NCBI GenBank assembly: GCA_016705365.1
Contig: JADIYI010000006.1
Coordinates: 124,001-188,000, forward strand
Length of the DNA stretch: 64,000 nucleotides
Source of the DNA: Gammaproteobacteria bacterium
GTDB lineage: Bacteria > Pseudomonadota > Gammaproteobacteria > Pseudomonadales > UBA5518
Reading direction: 5' to 3'
Numbering within the stretch: the first letter of the stretch is position 1; each line of letters begins with the position of its first letter. The notes below the pieces were generated by a model. That model saw nothing but the letters and a program-made list of their open reading frames with translations. It searched no databases and was not told the DNA's origin. A program made the translations under genes and the position numbers. Shown piece by piece: positions 1-10,351 of the stretch.

Positions 1-276
1 GTAGTCGATGCCGGCCGGAAGCCGCTCGGCGGTATCGGCCACACCGAGTTCGAGCATCTCGTGCTCTTCCACCAGGTTGATGATTGCGCGCGCACCCCAG
101 CTTGCGATGGCCGCGAGATCGGTATCGAGATCGCGCTCCCAGGCGCCCGAAATCGCCTCGCGCTGGCGTTTGCCGGGGCAGAATGTCAGGCCGATGACAC
201 CCCTCGCGCCCGGTACCGCGACTTCGTCGATGCGCAGCGGATCGCTGCTGCTGTTTCTCACCACCGCATGCTCCAT
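1..276 (-). CDS. Dual-specificity/CDKN3-like protein phosphatase, N-terminal part (cut by window edge)
   Basis: Ninety-two codons are visible, and the gene runs off the left edge. The N-terminus contains GLTFCPGKRQ, then a GAWERDLDTDL segment and WGARAIINLVEEHEM. This pattern is typical of small bacterial phosphatases of the CDKN3/dual-specificity group. The catalytic CX5R loop would lie outside the window, so activity cannot be judged. The start ATG at 276 has a GGAG ribosome-binding site eight bases upstream. The gene is divergent from the WYL regulator at 544, with about 270 bases between them. The assignment rests on remembered family similarity, so it is moderately certain. Confidence 0.6.
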   Translation of the reverse strand, partial: MEHAVVRNSSSDPLRIDEVAVPGARGVIGLTFCPGKRQREAISGAWERDLDTDLAAIASWGARAIINLVEEHEMLELGVADTAERLPAGIDY

Positions 277-543
277 TTTTCTCACTCCGATGCGCCCCAG
301 TGGCGATCCCGATGGACCGGCAAAGATGCTCCCGGCAGGGGGATCGTCTCAGGGGCGCTTGACACTCTTTATCGCACGCCGACAGTGTCTCTTGCCACGG
401 CATCACCAGATGAGGCCGACGGCGCTGATCCCGAAAAATCGAGCACGACGTCCAGCCCCGATTGCCCCACCGTCACGCGTTGCGGGGCGTTGCCCGCCCC
501 CTGGCCTCATGCCATGATGCCGCAAACACCCCGGGGCATGACC

Positions 544-1521
544 ATGGATCGTACCGAGCGCTTTCACAAGATCCAGCAATTGCTGGAGAACCGCCGCCTG
601 GTCACTTTCCGGCAATTGCAGGAGGCCTGCGAAGTTTCGCGGGCCACGTTGCAGCGCGATCTCGAGTACCTGCGCAACCGCTTCAACGCCCCGATCGTCT
701 TCGACCGCGACGCCGGCGGGTATCGCTTCGAGGCGCTTCCCGCCGAGGCCGGCGGCCAGTTCGCGCTGCCGGGGCTGTGGTTCACCTCGCAGGAAATCCA
801 CGCCCTGCTGACCATGCAGCACCTGCTGGCCAATCTCGACCCGGGCGGGCTGCTGGCTCCCCATGTGCAGCCATTGATGACCCGCCTCAACACCCTGCTC
901 GGCGAGGCAAAGAATCCCGCCGAGGAAATCCGCCGCCGCGTGCTGCTGGTCGGGATCGGCAGGCGCGCGATGAAGCTCGATCACTTCGAGAAGGCCGGCG
1001 CCGCGCTGCTGCACCGCAAGCGCCTCGAGATCGATTACTACGCGCGCGGCAGCAACGAGACCACGACGCGCCAGGTCTCGCCCCAGCGCCTGGTTCACTA
1101 TCGCGAGAACTGGTACCTCGATGCCTGGTGCCACCTGCGCAAGGGGCTGCGGAATTTCGCGGTCGATTCGATCCGCGATGCGTCCATCGTCGACCGCCCG
1201 GCACGCGAAGTGCCGCGTTCGACGGTGGAAACCGTGCTCGGCCCCGGCTACGGCATCTTCACCGGCAAGAAGGTCGCGACCGCCGTGCTGCGCTTCACGC
1301 CCGAGCGCGCACGCTGGGTCGCGACCGAAGCATGGCACCCCGACCAGCGCGGCGAGTTCGGCAAGGATGGCTACTACACCCTGCGCTTACCGTATGCCGA
1401 TGACCGGGAGCTGATGATGGATATCCTGAAGTACGGGGCGGATTGCGAGGTGGTGGGGCCGAAACAGTTGCGAAACAGTATTTCCGCCGAGCTGGATGAA
1501 ATGAAAAAGGCCTATCGTTGA
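544..1521 (+). CDS. WYL-domain transcriptional regulator (YafY/DeoR-like)
   Basis: A protein of about 325 residues. Residues ~10-60 form a helix-turn-helix (LVTFRQLQEACEVSRATLQR) with a short wing. Residues ~155-215 form the ligand-sensing WYL domain, with the literal motif in ENWYLDAWC, followed by a WCX-type C-terminal region. Proteins of this family act as transcription regulators that often sense nucleic acid or small ligands. The frame stays open far upstream, but family members begin close to DRTERFHKIQ. I therefore choose the ATG at 544; an ATG at 538 is an alternative. Targets are not evident, and the divergent phosphatase is a candidate. Confidence 0.8.
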   Translation: MDRTERFHKIQQLLENRRLVTFRQLQEACEVSRATLQRDLEYLRNRFNAPIVFDRDAGGYRFEALPAEAGGQFALPGLWFTSQEIHALLTMQHLLANLDPGGLLAPHVQPLMTRLNTLLGEAKNPAEEIRRRVLLVGIGRRAMKLDHFEKAGAALLHRKRLEIDYYARGSNETTTRQVSPQRLVHYRENWYLDAWCHLRKGLRNFAVDSIRDASIVDRPAREVPRSTVETVLGPGYGIFTGKKVATAVLRFTPERARWVATEAWHPDQRGEFGKDGYYTLRLPYADDRELMMDILKYGADCEVVGPKQLRNSISAELDEMKKAYR

Positions 1522-1589
1522 TGGTTCAACACCGCAGTTCGAGGAAAGCGGGACCGACCGACTCGAAGCTTTTTGTGTGGTGACCCACG

Positions 1590-2651
1590 CTACTGCTGCG
1601 CCCGCTCCAGCTCGAACATCCGGTAGAGGATGCGGCGCCATTCCTCGTATCGCTGCTGCAGGCTGCCGTCGAGGGATACCATCCGGCCTTCGATCTCGAG
1701 CAGCGTCGGAGACAATTCGTTGTTCAGTCCGGTCGCGAGCAACGCGACTTCCTGCTGCTCGACTTTCGACCATTTGTAGGCGTTGTAGCTTTGCTTCATC
1801 GACTCGTAGGCATCGAGATGACGCTTGTCCTTTGACTTCAGCTGCTCGGTGCGGGATTCCACGTAGAACGATTCCTCGCGGATGATCTTGCGCCACATGT
1901 CATAGCTCGGCGTCATCCGGTCAAAGAGTTCCGCGTATTGCTCGTCAACGGCATCGACGAACAGGTATTCGTGCTCACGCACGCGCTCGATGCGCTCCAT
2001 CAGCGGATCATTGGCGGCGGGAAGACGCCGCAATTCCCATATCCCGAGAGCGTTTTTTTCCAGGTAACCGGCGAAGGCATCCGGCACCAGTGAGCGGGCA
2101 TACAGCAGCTTCGATACCTGTTCGATACGCCCGATCTCGGACGCACCCAGCTCATTGGCCTTGTTCCGCAAATCGTCGGCGATCTGCCGGTACAGGAACG
2201 CGAACAGCGGTTTCGAGCTGTTGCGCGCGCTGGAAAAATCCTGCTCGGACGTGGTGGCCTTGTAGGTCTTGTTCAACCACTCCCGACCGGTGCAGTCGAG
2301 CGCCTTCAGCGCAATCTCCAGCACCATCCCGTCGGAACGCACGATCGTGCCGGAGATCAGCAACTCGGCGCCAGGATCAGGTGCGGGCAACACGCGCACA
2401 ACACCCCAGTTATCCGATGCCACCAGGGTCTGGCGCAATACAAAGGGCAGATAGTTTGCCTCCGCGCGTCGCACCTCCGGGAAGATGCCCGGGGACGGAT
2501 TGAGCTCGATGTCTTCGGGAATGCCCGGGTCGAAAGCGACCAGGCCGATATCGAGCTGCTGAAACGCCCCCGCCCCGAGGGCCGGTCCCGTCGCGGCGAG
2601 ACAACACAGCGCAACCGTCAGCATGGCCCACGGAATCCGCAGGATTCTCAT
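1590..2651 (-). CDS. Secreted protein of unknown function (RND operon, last gene)
   Basis: A 353-residue protein with a clear signal peptide (MRILRIPWAMLTVALCCLA, then cleavage near ALGAG). I do not recognise a named family. The mature part is rich in charged helices and aromatic residues, without transmembrane segments, and is probably periplasmic. Its ATG overlaps the TGA of the upstream lipoprotein gene (ATGA at 2648-2651). It is thus the fourth and last gene of a translationally coupled efflux operon. An accessory role in envelope or efflux function is inference from position only. Confidence 0.6.
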   Translation of the reverse strand: MRILRIPWAMLTVALCCLAATGPALGAGAFQQLDIGLVAFDPGIPEDIELNPSPGIFPEVRRAEANYLPFVLRQTLVASDNWGVVRVLPAPDPGAELLISGTIVRSDGMVLEIALKALDCTGREWLNKTYKATTSEQDFSSARNSSKPLFAFLYRQIADDLRNKANELGASEIGRIEQVSKLLYARSLVPDAFAGYLEKNALGIWELRRLPAANDPLMERIERVREHEYLFVDAVDEQYAELFDRMTPSYDMWRKIIREESFYVESRTEQLKSKDKRHLDAYESMKQSYNAYKWSKVEQQEVALLATGLNNELSPTLLEIEGRMVSLDGSLQQRYEEWRRILYRMFELERAQQ

Positions 2652-3328
2652 GGGGATTTCCTGCTGCAGACATTGCCGCGCGTCAGCGTGAACCGGCAGT
2701 CGAAGTCCTCGCGGGGTGCCTCGAAGCGATAGAAGAACTTGTTGATGGTAAAACTGGTCGATTCCTTGCCCGAGTATACGGTGGTCGCGATGCGCAGCTC
2801 GTTGCCATCGGGCCCGATCGTCAATCGATGAAGAACATTGAGCTTGCCGGGCAGCGCCATGCGCAGCACCAGGTCGTTTCCGTCCCAGCCGCAGGTTTCG
2901 CTGCCGAGCGGGTGCTTTTCGGGGTCGATGGTCGTTTGCAGGAAATCACACCCGAGCGTGAAATCCTGGTTGCGCGATATCTGGATATCCTTGTCGGTCT
3001 GGGCAATCTCGACGATCGTCGACGTGGTGATGTATTCCGCGAAGCGTGCCAATGGAATCAGCGATTCGAAGGATTGATCGCCCGAGACACTCAGGCCGAG
3101 CGCAGGCTCGCGGTTATGGTAGGGATCCCTGGCGCGCTTTTCCGCCTCGCGCTGCCGCGCCTGGTACAGCGCATCCATGATGCCGCGGGCCGTTTCACTG
3201 CGCGCGTAATTCATTTCCCACGAGCCGGAAAAATCGGCGATCTTTTGCCGCTGAACGGGTACTTTCTGCGCCGCGCAGGCGGCCAGCGCAACGAGCGCTG
3301 CAAGCAACAGCAGGCGCGGGAAAATCAA
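2648..3328 (-). CDS. Predicted lipoprotein of RND efflux operon
   Basis: A 226-residue protein. The N-terminus is a lipoprotein signal with lipobox ALAAC (Cys at about residue 18), so the mature protein should be a lipid-anchored envelope protein. The rest (DFSGSWEMNYARSE, later LNVLHRLTIGPDGNELRI) looks like a beta-rich domain. I cannot name the family. The start ATG overlaps the TGA of the RND pump gene by four bases, and the gene ends in the same kind of overlap with the following secreted protein. Co-translation with the pump suggests an accessory role, unproven. Confidence 0.6.
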   Translation of the reverse strand: MIFPRLLLLAALVALAACAAQKVPVQRQKIADFSGSWEMNYARSETARGIMDALYQARQREAEKRARDPYHNREPALGLSVSGDQSFESLIPLARFAEYITTSTIVEIAQTDKDIQISRNQDFTLGCDFLQTTIDPEKHPLGSETCGWDGNDLVLRMALPGKLNVLHRLTIGPDGNELRIATTVYSGKESTSFTINKFFYRFEAPREDFDCRFTLTRGNVCSRKSP

Positions 3329-6300
3329 TTGGCCGCACCGGCGGGAGATCCGGTCCGGCCGAACACGCGGCCCAGGTCCTTGCCGATGAAGTAGAGTGTC
3401 GGCACCAGGAACAGCGTCACGAAGGTCGCGAACAGCACCCCGAAGGCGACCGAGATCGCCATCGGCTTGACGAATTCGGACTGGATCGAGGTTTCGAGCT
3501 GGATCGGCAACAGGCCGACAAACGTCGTGAGCGAGGTGAGAATCACGGCGCGAAAGCGCGTCGGGCCCGCTTCCATCACCGCCTCGCGCCAGTTCCGTCC
3601 CTCGTCGATATAGTGGTTGATGAAATCCACCAGCACCAGGCTGTCATTGACCACCACGCCGACCAGGCCGATGATCCCGATGACCGACAGCATGCTGATG
3701 TCCTTGCCGAGCAGGAGATGGCCGATGATCGCGCCGATGATGCCGAAGGGGATCACCGACATGATCAGCAGGGGCTGCACGTAGCTGCGCAGCGGTATGG
3801 CAAGCGCGCCGAATATCAGCAGCAGCACGCCGATCAGTCCAAACCACAATGCCTGCGAGGACTGTTGTTCGGCCTCCGCTTCGCCGCTCAACTTGTAGGT
3901 CACGCCGGGGTAGCGCGCGAGAATGCCGGGCAGCGCCTCGGTGGTCAGGGCCCGGGCCACATCTCCCGGTTCGACCTGAAACTTGTTGATATCGGCCTGG
4001 ACGTCGACGACGCGCTGCCGGTCGATCCGGTTGATCGCGCTCACGCCGCTCTGCTCGTGCGCTTCACCCACCACCGGGAACGGCACCTTGCGCCCGTCCG
4101 GCAGGCGGACCCACATCGAACGCAGGGTCGCCAGCGTGGTGCGCGCACTCTCGGGAAAGCGCACATAGACGCGCACTTCGTGGCGCGCGCGTTGCACGCG
4201 CTGGATTTCGGCGCCGAAAAAAGCCTGGCGCACCTGGCGTGCCAGTTCCACGTCGCCAAGCCCGAGCGCGGCGCCTTCGCGCGTGACCCGGATATCGAGC
4301 TCGGCGCCACCGCCGTTGAAGGTGTCGCGAATATCATGCACGCCGCTGATCCCTGCCGCCGCGTGGCGCAATTCTTCGGAAGCGCGCCGCAGGCTTTCGA
4401 TGTCATGGCCACGCAATTCGATATCGAAGGCGGGTATGCCGGGCCCCGCGTTAGCATCGATACTGAGCGAGCGCACGCCCTCCAGCGGACCCAGGGCTTC
4501 GCGCAGCCATTGCGCCAGCACCACCGAGGTGATGCTGCGCTGCTCGCTCGACAGGAGTTCGATATCGATGCGCGCGCTGGTATCGGTATCGGAGACGACC
4601 AGCAGCTCGACGATCACGTCACGGGCCGCCGCATCCTGCTCCCTGAAACGCTGGTTCATCGCCTGGGCCGCCACCTCGACCCGCTGCGCATAGGCGTGGG
4701 TCTTTTGCCAGGCGGTGCCCTGCGGCATCTCCAGCTTGATCGCGATGCCGTTCGACGGCACGTTGGGGAAGAAAACGAAGCGCACGATTCCGGAAGGCAC
4801 CAGTGCCAGGCAGACAATCAGTACTGACACGAACAACGCGAGCGTGATGTAGCGGTTGCGCACGGCGAGATCCAGCACACGGGTGTAGGGCCCGCGCGCG
4901 AAATCCGACAACGCAGCGGTAAAACGCCGCTGGATACGCCGGATACGCGCCAGCACGCCGTGGCGGGCCGGGTCCTCATCGATCCGGATATTGCGCAGAT
5001 GCGCGGGCAATATCAGCTTGGTCTCGATCAGCGAGAACAGCAGGCACAGGATGACCACCGGGCCGATGTGGGTCATCGCCCGCGCAAACCCTTCGGTCAG
5101 AAACAGCGAGGGGCCGAATGCGATCATCGTGGTCAGGGCGCCGAAAACCGTCGCGGTGGACACACGCCGCACGCCACGCACGATGCTGGCCAGGCCCTGG
5201 CGTTCGGCTTCCAGGCGGGCGTAGGCGCTTTCGGCGGTCACGATGCCATCGTCGACCAGGATGCCGAGCACGAGGATGAACGCAAACACCGACAGCACAT
5301 TGATCGATATCGGCAGGCCGAATATCTGGATCGTCGCCAGCGTGGCCAGGATGGCGAAGGGCACGCCCATGATCACCCACAACGCCAGACCGACATCGAG
5401 GAACAAGCCCAGCGTCAGCACCACCAGGAACGCGCCCTGGGCCGCGTTTCTCAGCATCAGCGAGATACGCCCCCGCAGTATCTCGCTCTGGTCGTACCAG
5501 CCGTCGAGGTGTATTCCCGGTGCGAGAGAGGCGCGTTTGCGCTCGATGTAATCGTGCACCTGCTGCGTGATATGCAGCACGTTCTGGTCACCCACGCGAT
5601 CGACCACCAGGGTGAGCGCGCGCTTGCCGTTCAGTGTGCTGAGCACCGGCTGGTCGACGAAACCGTCGCTCACGCTGGCCACGTCGCCGAGCAGCAGGCG
5701 AGTGCCATCCGCGCGGCTCAGCAGGACCAGGGCCGCGAATTCCTCGCCGGTGTAGGCCTGCGATACGGAGCGCAGGGTGACCGAACCCTGGGCGGTGCGC
5801 ACCCGTCCGCCCGGCAGGTCACGCGAGCGCTCGCGCACGGCAGCGACCACCTGGTCGAAATCGAGGCCATGGCGGCGCAGCGCGGCATCGGAGACTTCCA
5901 CCGAAATCTCGTATTCGCGTTCGCCGAGTACATTGATTTCACTGATGCCATCGAGGCCAGGATCTCGTCGCGGATCTGTTCGCCGAGCCGCTTCAGGCTG
6001 CGCTCGTCCACATCGCCGGACACGCTGACCCGGATGGCGCCGCTGCGCCAGATCAGTTCCTCGACTATCGGGGCCTCGGCATCCAGGGGGAAGGCCGCAA
6101 TGCCGTCGACCCGCACCTTGGCTTCGTTGAGCGCCCTGGAGAGATCGGTGCCCGGCTGCATCTCGACGGTCACGACGCCCACGCCTTCCTGCGCCACGCT
6201 GCGGATCTCCTCGATGCCGACGATATCGCGCAGCGCTTCTTCGATCTTGATGATCACGCCCTGCTCGACCTCTTCCGGCGAGCTCCCGGGATAGGGAACC

Positions 6301-6470
6301 GTGACCGTGAAGGTATCGGTCGGGAAGCTCGGAAACACTTCCTTGCGGATGCTGCCGAGCGACGCCAGGCCGGCGCAGAAGACCACCAGCATCAGCAGGT
6401 TTGCGGCGATCGGGTTGGAGGCCATCCACCCGATGATGCCGCCCTCGCTGCGATAACGTGACTCAGCCAT
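3325..6470 (-). CDS. RND efflux transporter permease (AcrB/HAE1-like), one frameshift
   Basis: Inner-membrane proton-driven efflux pump of about 1,047 residues once one frameshift is corrected. The N-terminus (GWMASNPIAANLLMLVVFCA, TM1) and PSFPTDTFTVTVPYPG are typical. The first transmembrane block carries LGILVDDGIVTAESAYARLE and the second VVVNDSLVLVDFINHY. The reading frame breaks at about 5955: restoring one base (CC to CCC on the coding strand) gives LALDGISEINVLGEREYEIS, the expected family sequence. The start at 6470 overlaps the end of the membrane-fusion gene by eight bases. The end overlaps the lipoprotein gene (ATGA). The substrate is unknown. Confidence 0.9.
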
Positions 6471-7560
6471 CGATGCCCGACACCGGCATGCCATCGAACA
6501 TCAGCTCGAGGCGTGTCAGGGCAACCGCGTCGCCGTCCTCCAGCCCTTCGCCGATGATCACCTGCTCCTCGTCGAGGCGCGTGATTTTCACGGCGCGCCG
6601 GCGCAGGTATCCGTCGGCGAACACGAACACGCTGTTCCCGTCATGTATCGTGGCTCGCGGCAGCGCAAATGCCCCCGCGACGGGCCTGCCCGGCAACCCG
6701 GCCTCGACAAACAAGCCGAGCGGCAGTGCCGCGCCATGGCGTTCGGCATCATAGGGGAAGTCGACTTCGACGATGACCGGAAACACGCGCGTCTGCGCGT
6801 CCACGCGCTGCTCCACGCGGGCCAGCCTGCCGGCCCACCGGTGTTGCCTGGCGCCGAGCCGCGCCTCGAGCCACACCGCTTCGGTGGTTTGCGCATCGAG
6901 GAAACCCGCATCGGCGGCGCTGACCGGCAGGCGCACCTCGGCGAGGTCGGTGCCGAGCAGCCGTGCGATACCCATTCCCGGTGCGAGGTATTGGCCGAGT
7001 TCGGTCAGACGGGTATCGACGAGGGCATTGAACGGCGCCCGAATCTCGGTGTGGGCGAGGTCCTGTTCCGCCTGACGGATGCGCTCACGCGCGGCCTGCA
7101 CCCGGGCATCGGCCTCGTTCATGGCAGCACGGCGCTTGAGGGCCGTGGCATCGGCCAGCGCCATTTCCGCGCTGGCGAGTGCGACGCGGGCATCGGCCAG
7201 CACCACGCGGTAATCGATCGGATCGAGCCGTGCCAGCAGCGTCCCCTGCGCGACGCGCATGCCGGAGACGAATTCCGGCGCGATCCATTCGACCCGCCCG
7301 GCCACGTCGGCGGCCAGGTCCAGTTGGCGGCGGGCCGTCACCGTGCCCTGCGCGCGGATCATTACCGGCACATCGCCTTTCTTTACCCGCAACAGTTGCA
7401 CCTGGGGCAGTGGCGCCGTGGCGTCGTTGCGCGGCAGCGCCGGGCGCGATTGCACCATCAGGAAGGCAATGGCAATCGAACACAGCACCAGCAGCGGCGG
7501 AACGAGGGGCTTCAGGCCCTTGCGCAGAATCAATGACAACTCTCCCAGGACAGGCGGCAA
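6463..7560 (-). CDS. RND periplasmic membrane-fusion protein (HlyD/AcrA-like)
   Basis: A 365-residue adaptor with an N-terminal membrane anchor (residues ~20-38). It is followed by a biotinyl-lipoyl-like half (GTVTARRQLDLAADVAGRV) and a shortened helical hairpin (~120-165). The second lipoyl half (LAHTEIRAPFNALVDTRLTE) and a beta-barrel domain come next. Such proteins connect the inner-membrane RND pump to an outer-membrane channel. It is the first gene of the minus-strand operon: adaptor, pump, lipoprotein, secreted protein. No outer-membrane channel gene is seen nearby, so a shared TolC-type protein elsewhere is likely. Confidence 0.88.
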   Translation of the reverse strand: MPPVLGELSLILRKGLKPLVPPLLVLCSIAIAFLMVQSRPALPRNDATAPLPQVQLLRVKKGDVPVMIRAQGTVTARRQLDLAADVAGRVEWIAPEFVSGMRVAQGTLLARLDPIDYRVVLADARVALASAEMALADATALKRRAAMNEADARVQAARERIRQAEQDLAHTEIRAPFNALVDTRLTELGQYLAPGMGIARLLGTDLAEVRLPVSAADAGFLDAQTTEAVWLEARLGARQHRWAGRLARVEQRVDAQTRVFPVIVEVDFPYDAERHGAALPLGLFVEAGLPGRPVAGAFALPRATIHDGNSVFVFADGYLRRRAVKITRLDEEQVIIGEGLEDGDAVALTRLELMFDGMPVSGIDG

Positions 7561-7745
7561 ATCGACGGCAGTACCGCCGCTGGCGTGCTTGCATCAGTCA
7601 CGGCAGCCGTCGCGGATTGTACGGGAAATCCGCGGCTTTCGATCTCTGGCGTGAATATGGGGGTGGATTGCCAGGCGGCAGGGACAGCGGATGCATCCCG
7701 GACAGAGCGCGCGATACCCGAGGCAGCGCGCGCCGGATCAGGCGA

Positions 7746-8244
7746 TCAGATCTTCAACCAGGGCGGCGCGTCGTGCCCAGGGCCGCGGGCAAATGCCTGC
7801 GGCACACCATCGAGCCCGAGCACCGCGGGATTACCGCTCCACCATACCGAGTTGCCGGTACGGCTGCTGATCAGCCAGCGCCCGCCGACGCGTCGCAGTT
7901 CGTCGTTGTACCACGCCCCGATCAGCAGGGTGCCGTTCGGTGCCAGCGCGTTCACGACATGCTGGGCATACAGATAACTGCGCGCCGCGGCGCGCTCACC
8001 ATCGATGTGCAGCAGGGGCTGGCCGACGAAATGCTGCGTGGCATCCAGCCGCCCCTGCCCCTGTTCCAGCATGTGGCGGTAGCCACGCGGATCGAAGCTA
8101 CCCGCGACCGGGATGTCGATCCTGGCATCCGCTGTGAACAGCGACTCGAGCAGATCGAAATCGCGCGAGTCGAGCGCCACCGGATACTTCAGCAGCAGCT
8201 GCGTGATCTGCTGCGCATCGAGCAGGGATTGCAGTGTCCATCAT
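7746..8244 (-). CDS. SnoaL-like (NTF2-fold) protein, frameshifted near start
   Basis: About 165 residues when one base is removed near 8236. The N-terminus then reads MMDLQSLLDAQQITQLLLKY, which joins the long open part (ALDSRDFDLLESLFTADARI). That is the usual start of a SnoaL_4/NTF2-like protein. The ATG at 8244 has GAGGA upstream. The fold covers hydrolases, isomerases and dehydratases acting on steroids or polyketides, so the reaction cannot be named. A second SnoaL-like gene lies directly upstream and an SDR is nearby, suggesting a small catabolic set for a cyclic compound. Confidence 0.7.
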
Positions 8245-8264
8245 CGGGTCCTCGGCGCGCCGGT

Positions 8265-8737
8265 TCAGTTTCCGCGCTCGATGCTATCAGGTCCGAACGG
8301 CTGCAGCATATGCCGGGAGAGGTTGCCGAAATGTTCCGAGACGATCTCGCGCTCGCTGTAGCGCCACTGGCCATCGACCTTCTCGAAACGATCGAGATTG
8401 CGACCCGCCACTACCGGCTGCAGCGGAAAATCCTCGATTCCTGAAACACCACGATATAGGAACGGCACACCGCGCTGAGGCCATCGGCGGAGATATCGAT
8501 GATCGGGTTCGAGACCGTGTGCTTGGTGCCGGGAGTCCCGGTGTGCGGGTAGATTCGCGTATAAGCCTGGTACATCGCCACGATCGCGGCCGGGTCATCG
8601 AGCACGTCCGGATTGTCACCTGGTGTCACCAGGCATGCATTTGCAAACAGTCGCGCCATCCCCTCGAAATCACCGCGATCGAGATGCTCGCAGTACAGGT
8701 AAAGCAGCTTCTGGATCTGGTAGATATCGTCGGCCAT
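8265..8737 (-). CDS. SnoaL-like (NTF2-fold) protein, frameshifted
   Basis: About 157 residues in two frames. The first part runs from MADDIYQIQKLLYLYCEHLD to SYIVVFQ. The second continues GIEDFPLQPVVAGRNLDRFE to the stop. Restoring one G (GG to GGG at about 8440) joins them without gap. The ATG at 8737 has GGAAG at good spacing. The D-x-D/L-x-x-LF pattern and the ending VDGQWRYSEREI are typical of SnoaL_4 proteins. It forms a pair with the downstream SnoaL-like gene, 20 bases away, so both are probably co-transcribed. The substrate is unknown. Confidence 0.7.
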
Positions 8738-9083
8738 CGTCGTGCTTCCTTTTTGTGGCGGATGTTCATCTTTGTGGCGGATGTTCATCGTGATCCGGAG
8801 CCCGTCGGCGTCTGCCCGCTCACGTACGAAGCCGGCGCAGGCGAGAGGCAGGGCGAGACAGAACGCAACGCGGTTCCAGCGCATCGAAGTCTATGCGCGC
8901 TGGCGGCGGCGGCTTCATCCGTGCGAATGAAATATCCGTAATCCCCTGCGAGGGTCGCGGCGGGGGTACGATCAGGAAAACGGGAACGGCGCAACGTAAT
9001 GCATTTGCGTGATGCAGGCGGACCCGAACAGGACGATTATTGCTAAGCTCAGCCCCGTCCATCACCGTTCAGGAGCAAACGAT
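8738..9083. other. Intergenic region between SnoaL pair and SDR
   Basis: About 345 bases between divergent genes, so it should hold both promoters. It contains a short tandem duplication of tttgtggcggatgttcat (two copies around 8751-8788). I see no further gene. Confidence 0.5.
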
Positions 9084-9850
9084 ATGCACCATACCTCTTC
9101 CCCGCAAAGCGGCGTAATCGTCACGGGAGGCGCGTCCGGCATCGGGATGGCCTGCGCCGAGGCGCTGGCTGCCACCAGGCGCCCGTCGCGGTCTGGGATC
9201 TGCACGAAGAAGCGGCGCAACGCGTGGCGCGGGATATCGGGCAACGCTTCGACGTCGCGACGACAGGCATCGGGATCGATCTGTGCACTACCGATGCGAT
9301 CGATGCCGCGGTTCGCGCGACACGCGCCGCGCTGCCGTCGATCGGCGGCCTGGTTCACGCCGCGGGTGTATCGATGCCCATCCCGCTGAACGAACTCGAG
9401 GTTGCGCAGTGGGATGCCGTGCTCAACGTGAACCTGCGCGCCCTGCCCTTCGTGGTCAAGGCGATCCATGCGGACCTCGTGGCAAACCCCGGATCGGCCG
9501 TCGTGGGGATCGCCTCGATCAACGCAACGCTCGGCAACGCGGCGAACCCCGCCTACTCCGCCTCCAAGGGCGGCATGCTGTCACTGGTGCGTTCGCTCGC
9601 CGATTTTCTCGGCCCGCACAACGTGCGCATCAATTCGGTATCGCCGGGCCAGATCGACACGCCGATGCTGCGGCCCACCGTCGAGATACTCCCCGACGGC
9701 TATTTTGAGAAGCGCATTTTGCTCGGTCGGCTCGGCCAGCCGCGCGAAATCGCCGCCGTGGTGCGCTTCCTGCTCTCCGACGAGGCCAGTTATGTGACCG
9801 CCGCCGAAATCGTGGTCGACGGCGGCAATATAACCTCGCAGCGTGGCTGA
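9084..9850 (+). CDS. Short-chain dehydrogenase/reductase (SDR), one frameshift
   Basis: NAD(P)-dependent oxidoreductase of about 255 residues. The Rossmann motif TGGASGIG lies near residue 15. The frame then breaks at about 9178, where AGG should be AGGG. After correction the sequence continues APVAVWDLHEEAAQRVARD. The NAAG-like VHAAGVS, the catalytic YSASK and the C-terminal VDGG are all present. The ATG at 9084 has AGGAG upstream. It is divergent from the two SnoaL genes. The substrate is unknown; a hydroxy-/keto-steroid or similar alcohol is plausible from the neighbours but is only inference. Confidence 0.82.
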
Positions 9851-9877
9851 AGCGCGCGTCGTGGCACGGCGCTCGCT

Positions 9878-10351
9878 TCAATCCTGCCGCTCGACCAGGT
9901 AATCCAGCGACGCTTTGCCCGCGCCGTTTACCGCCAGCCAGAAAAAGATCACGAAATACGCAGCCTCTTCGAATCCAAACAGCGTCTCGATGGAGTCCAC
10001 GTACTCCCATTTCGCGAAAATGACGGCGACGATCATGACCACGGCCAACCCGCCGCCCGCGACGCGGGTGACAAGCCCCAGCATCAGCGCAAGGCCACCA
10101 AAACACTCCAGGCCGGAAACGAACGGCGTGAGAATTTCGGGGAACGGGATGCCCCAGTCCTTGAAGTACCCGGTCATCTGCGGCAGGTTATTGAGCTTTC
10201 CCCAACCTGTCAGCATGAATACGTAGCCTGCGACCAGGCGCGCCGCGAGCGGCCCGGTCCACAGCAAGTGCGCGGCAATCTGTTTGGGCCACAAGATGAG
10301 CAGCTTCATGGCGAGCTCAGGAACGATGCTGCGGGACGGATTCTGGTTCAT
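9878..10351 (-). CDS. DoxX-family membrane protein of bufferin operon (BufD-like)
   Basis: A 157-residue protein with four membrane segments. DoxX features are visible in LVAGYVFMLTGWGKL and SGLECFGGLALMLGLVTRVA. The ATG at 10351 overlaps the TGA of the BufB-BufC gene (ATGA), so it is translationally coupled to it. DoxX-type proteins are a regular fourth member of DUF692/DUF2063 bufferin loci. Their biochemical role there is not settled, and a link to membrane redox or copper handling is inference. Confidence 0.8.
   Translation of the reverse strand: MNQNPSRSIVPELAMKLLILWPKQIAAHLLWTGPLAARLVAGYVFMLTGWGKLNNLPQMTGYFKDWGIPFPEILTPFVSGLECFGGLALMLGLVTRVAGGGLAVVMIVAVIFAKWEYVDSIETLFGFEEAAYFVIFFWLAVNGAGKASLDYLVERQD

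Noticed and set aside
3613..6294. Long plus-strand frames opposite the RND pump and fusion protein
   Set aside because: They are antisense shadows with His/Gln/Arg-rich, low-complexity translations and no motifs; high GC content keeps such frames open.
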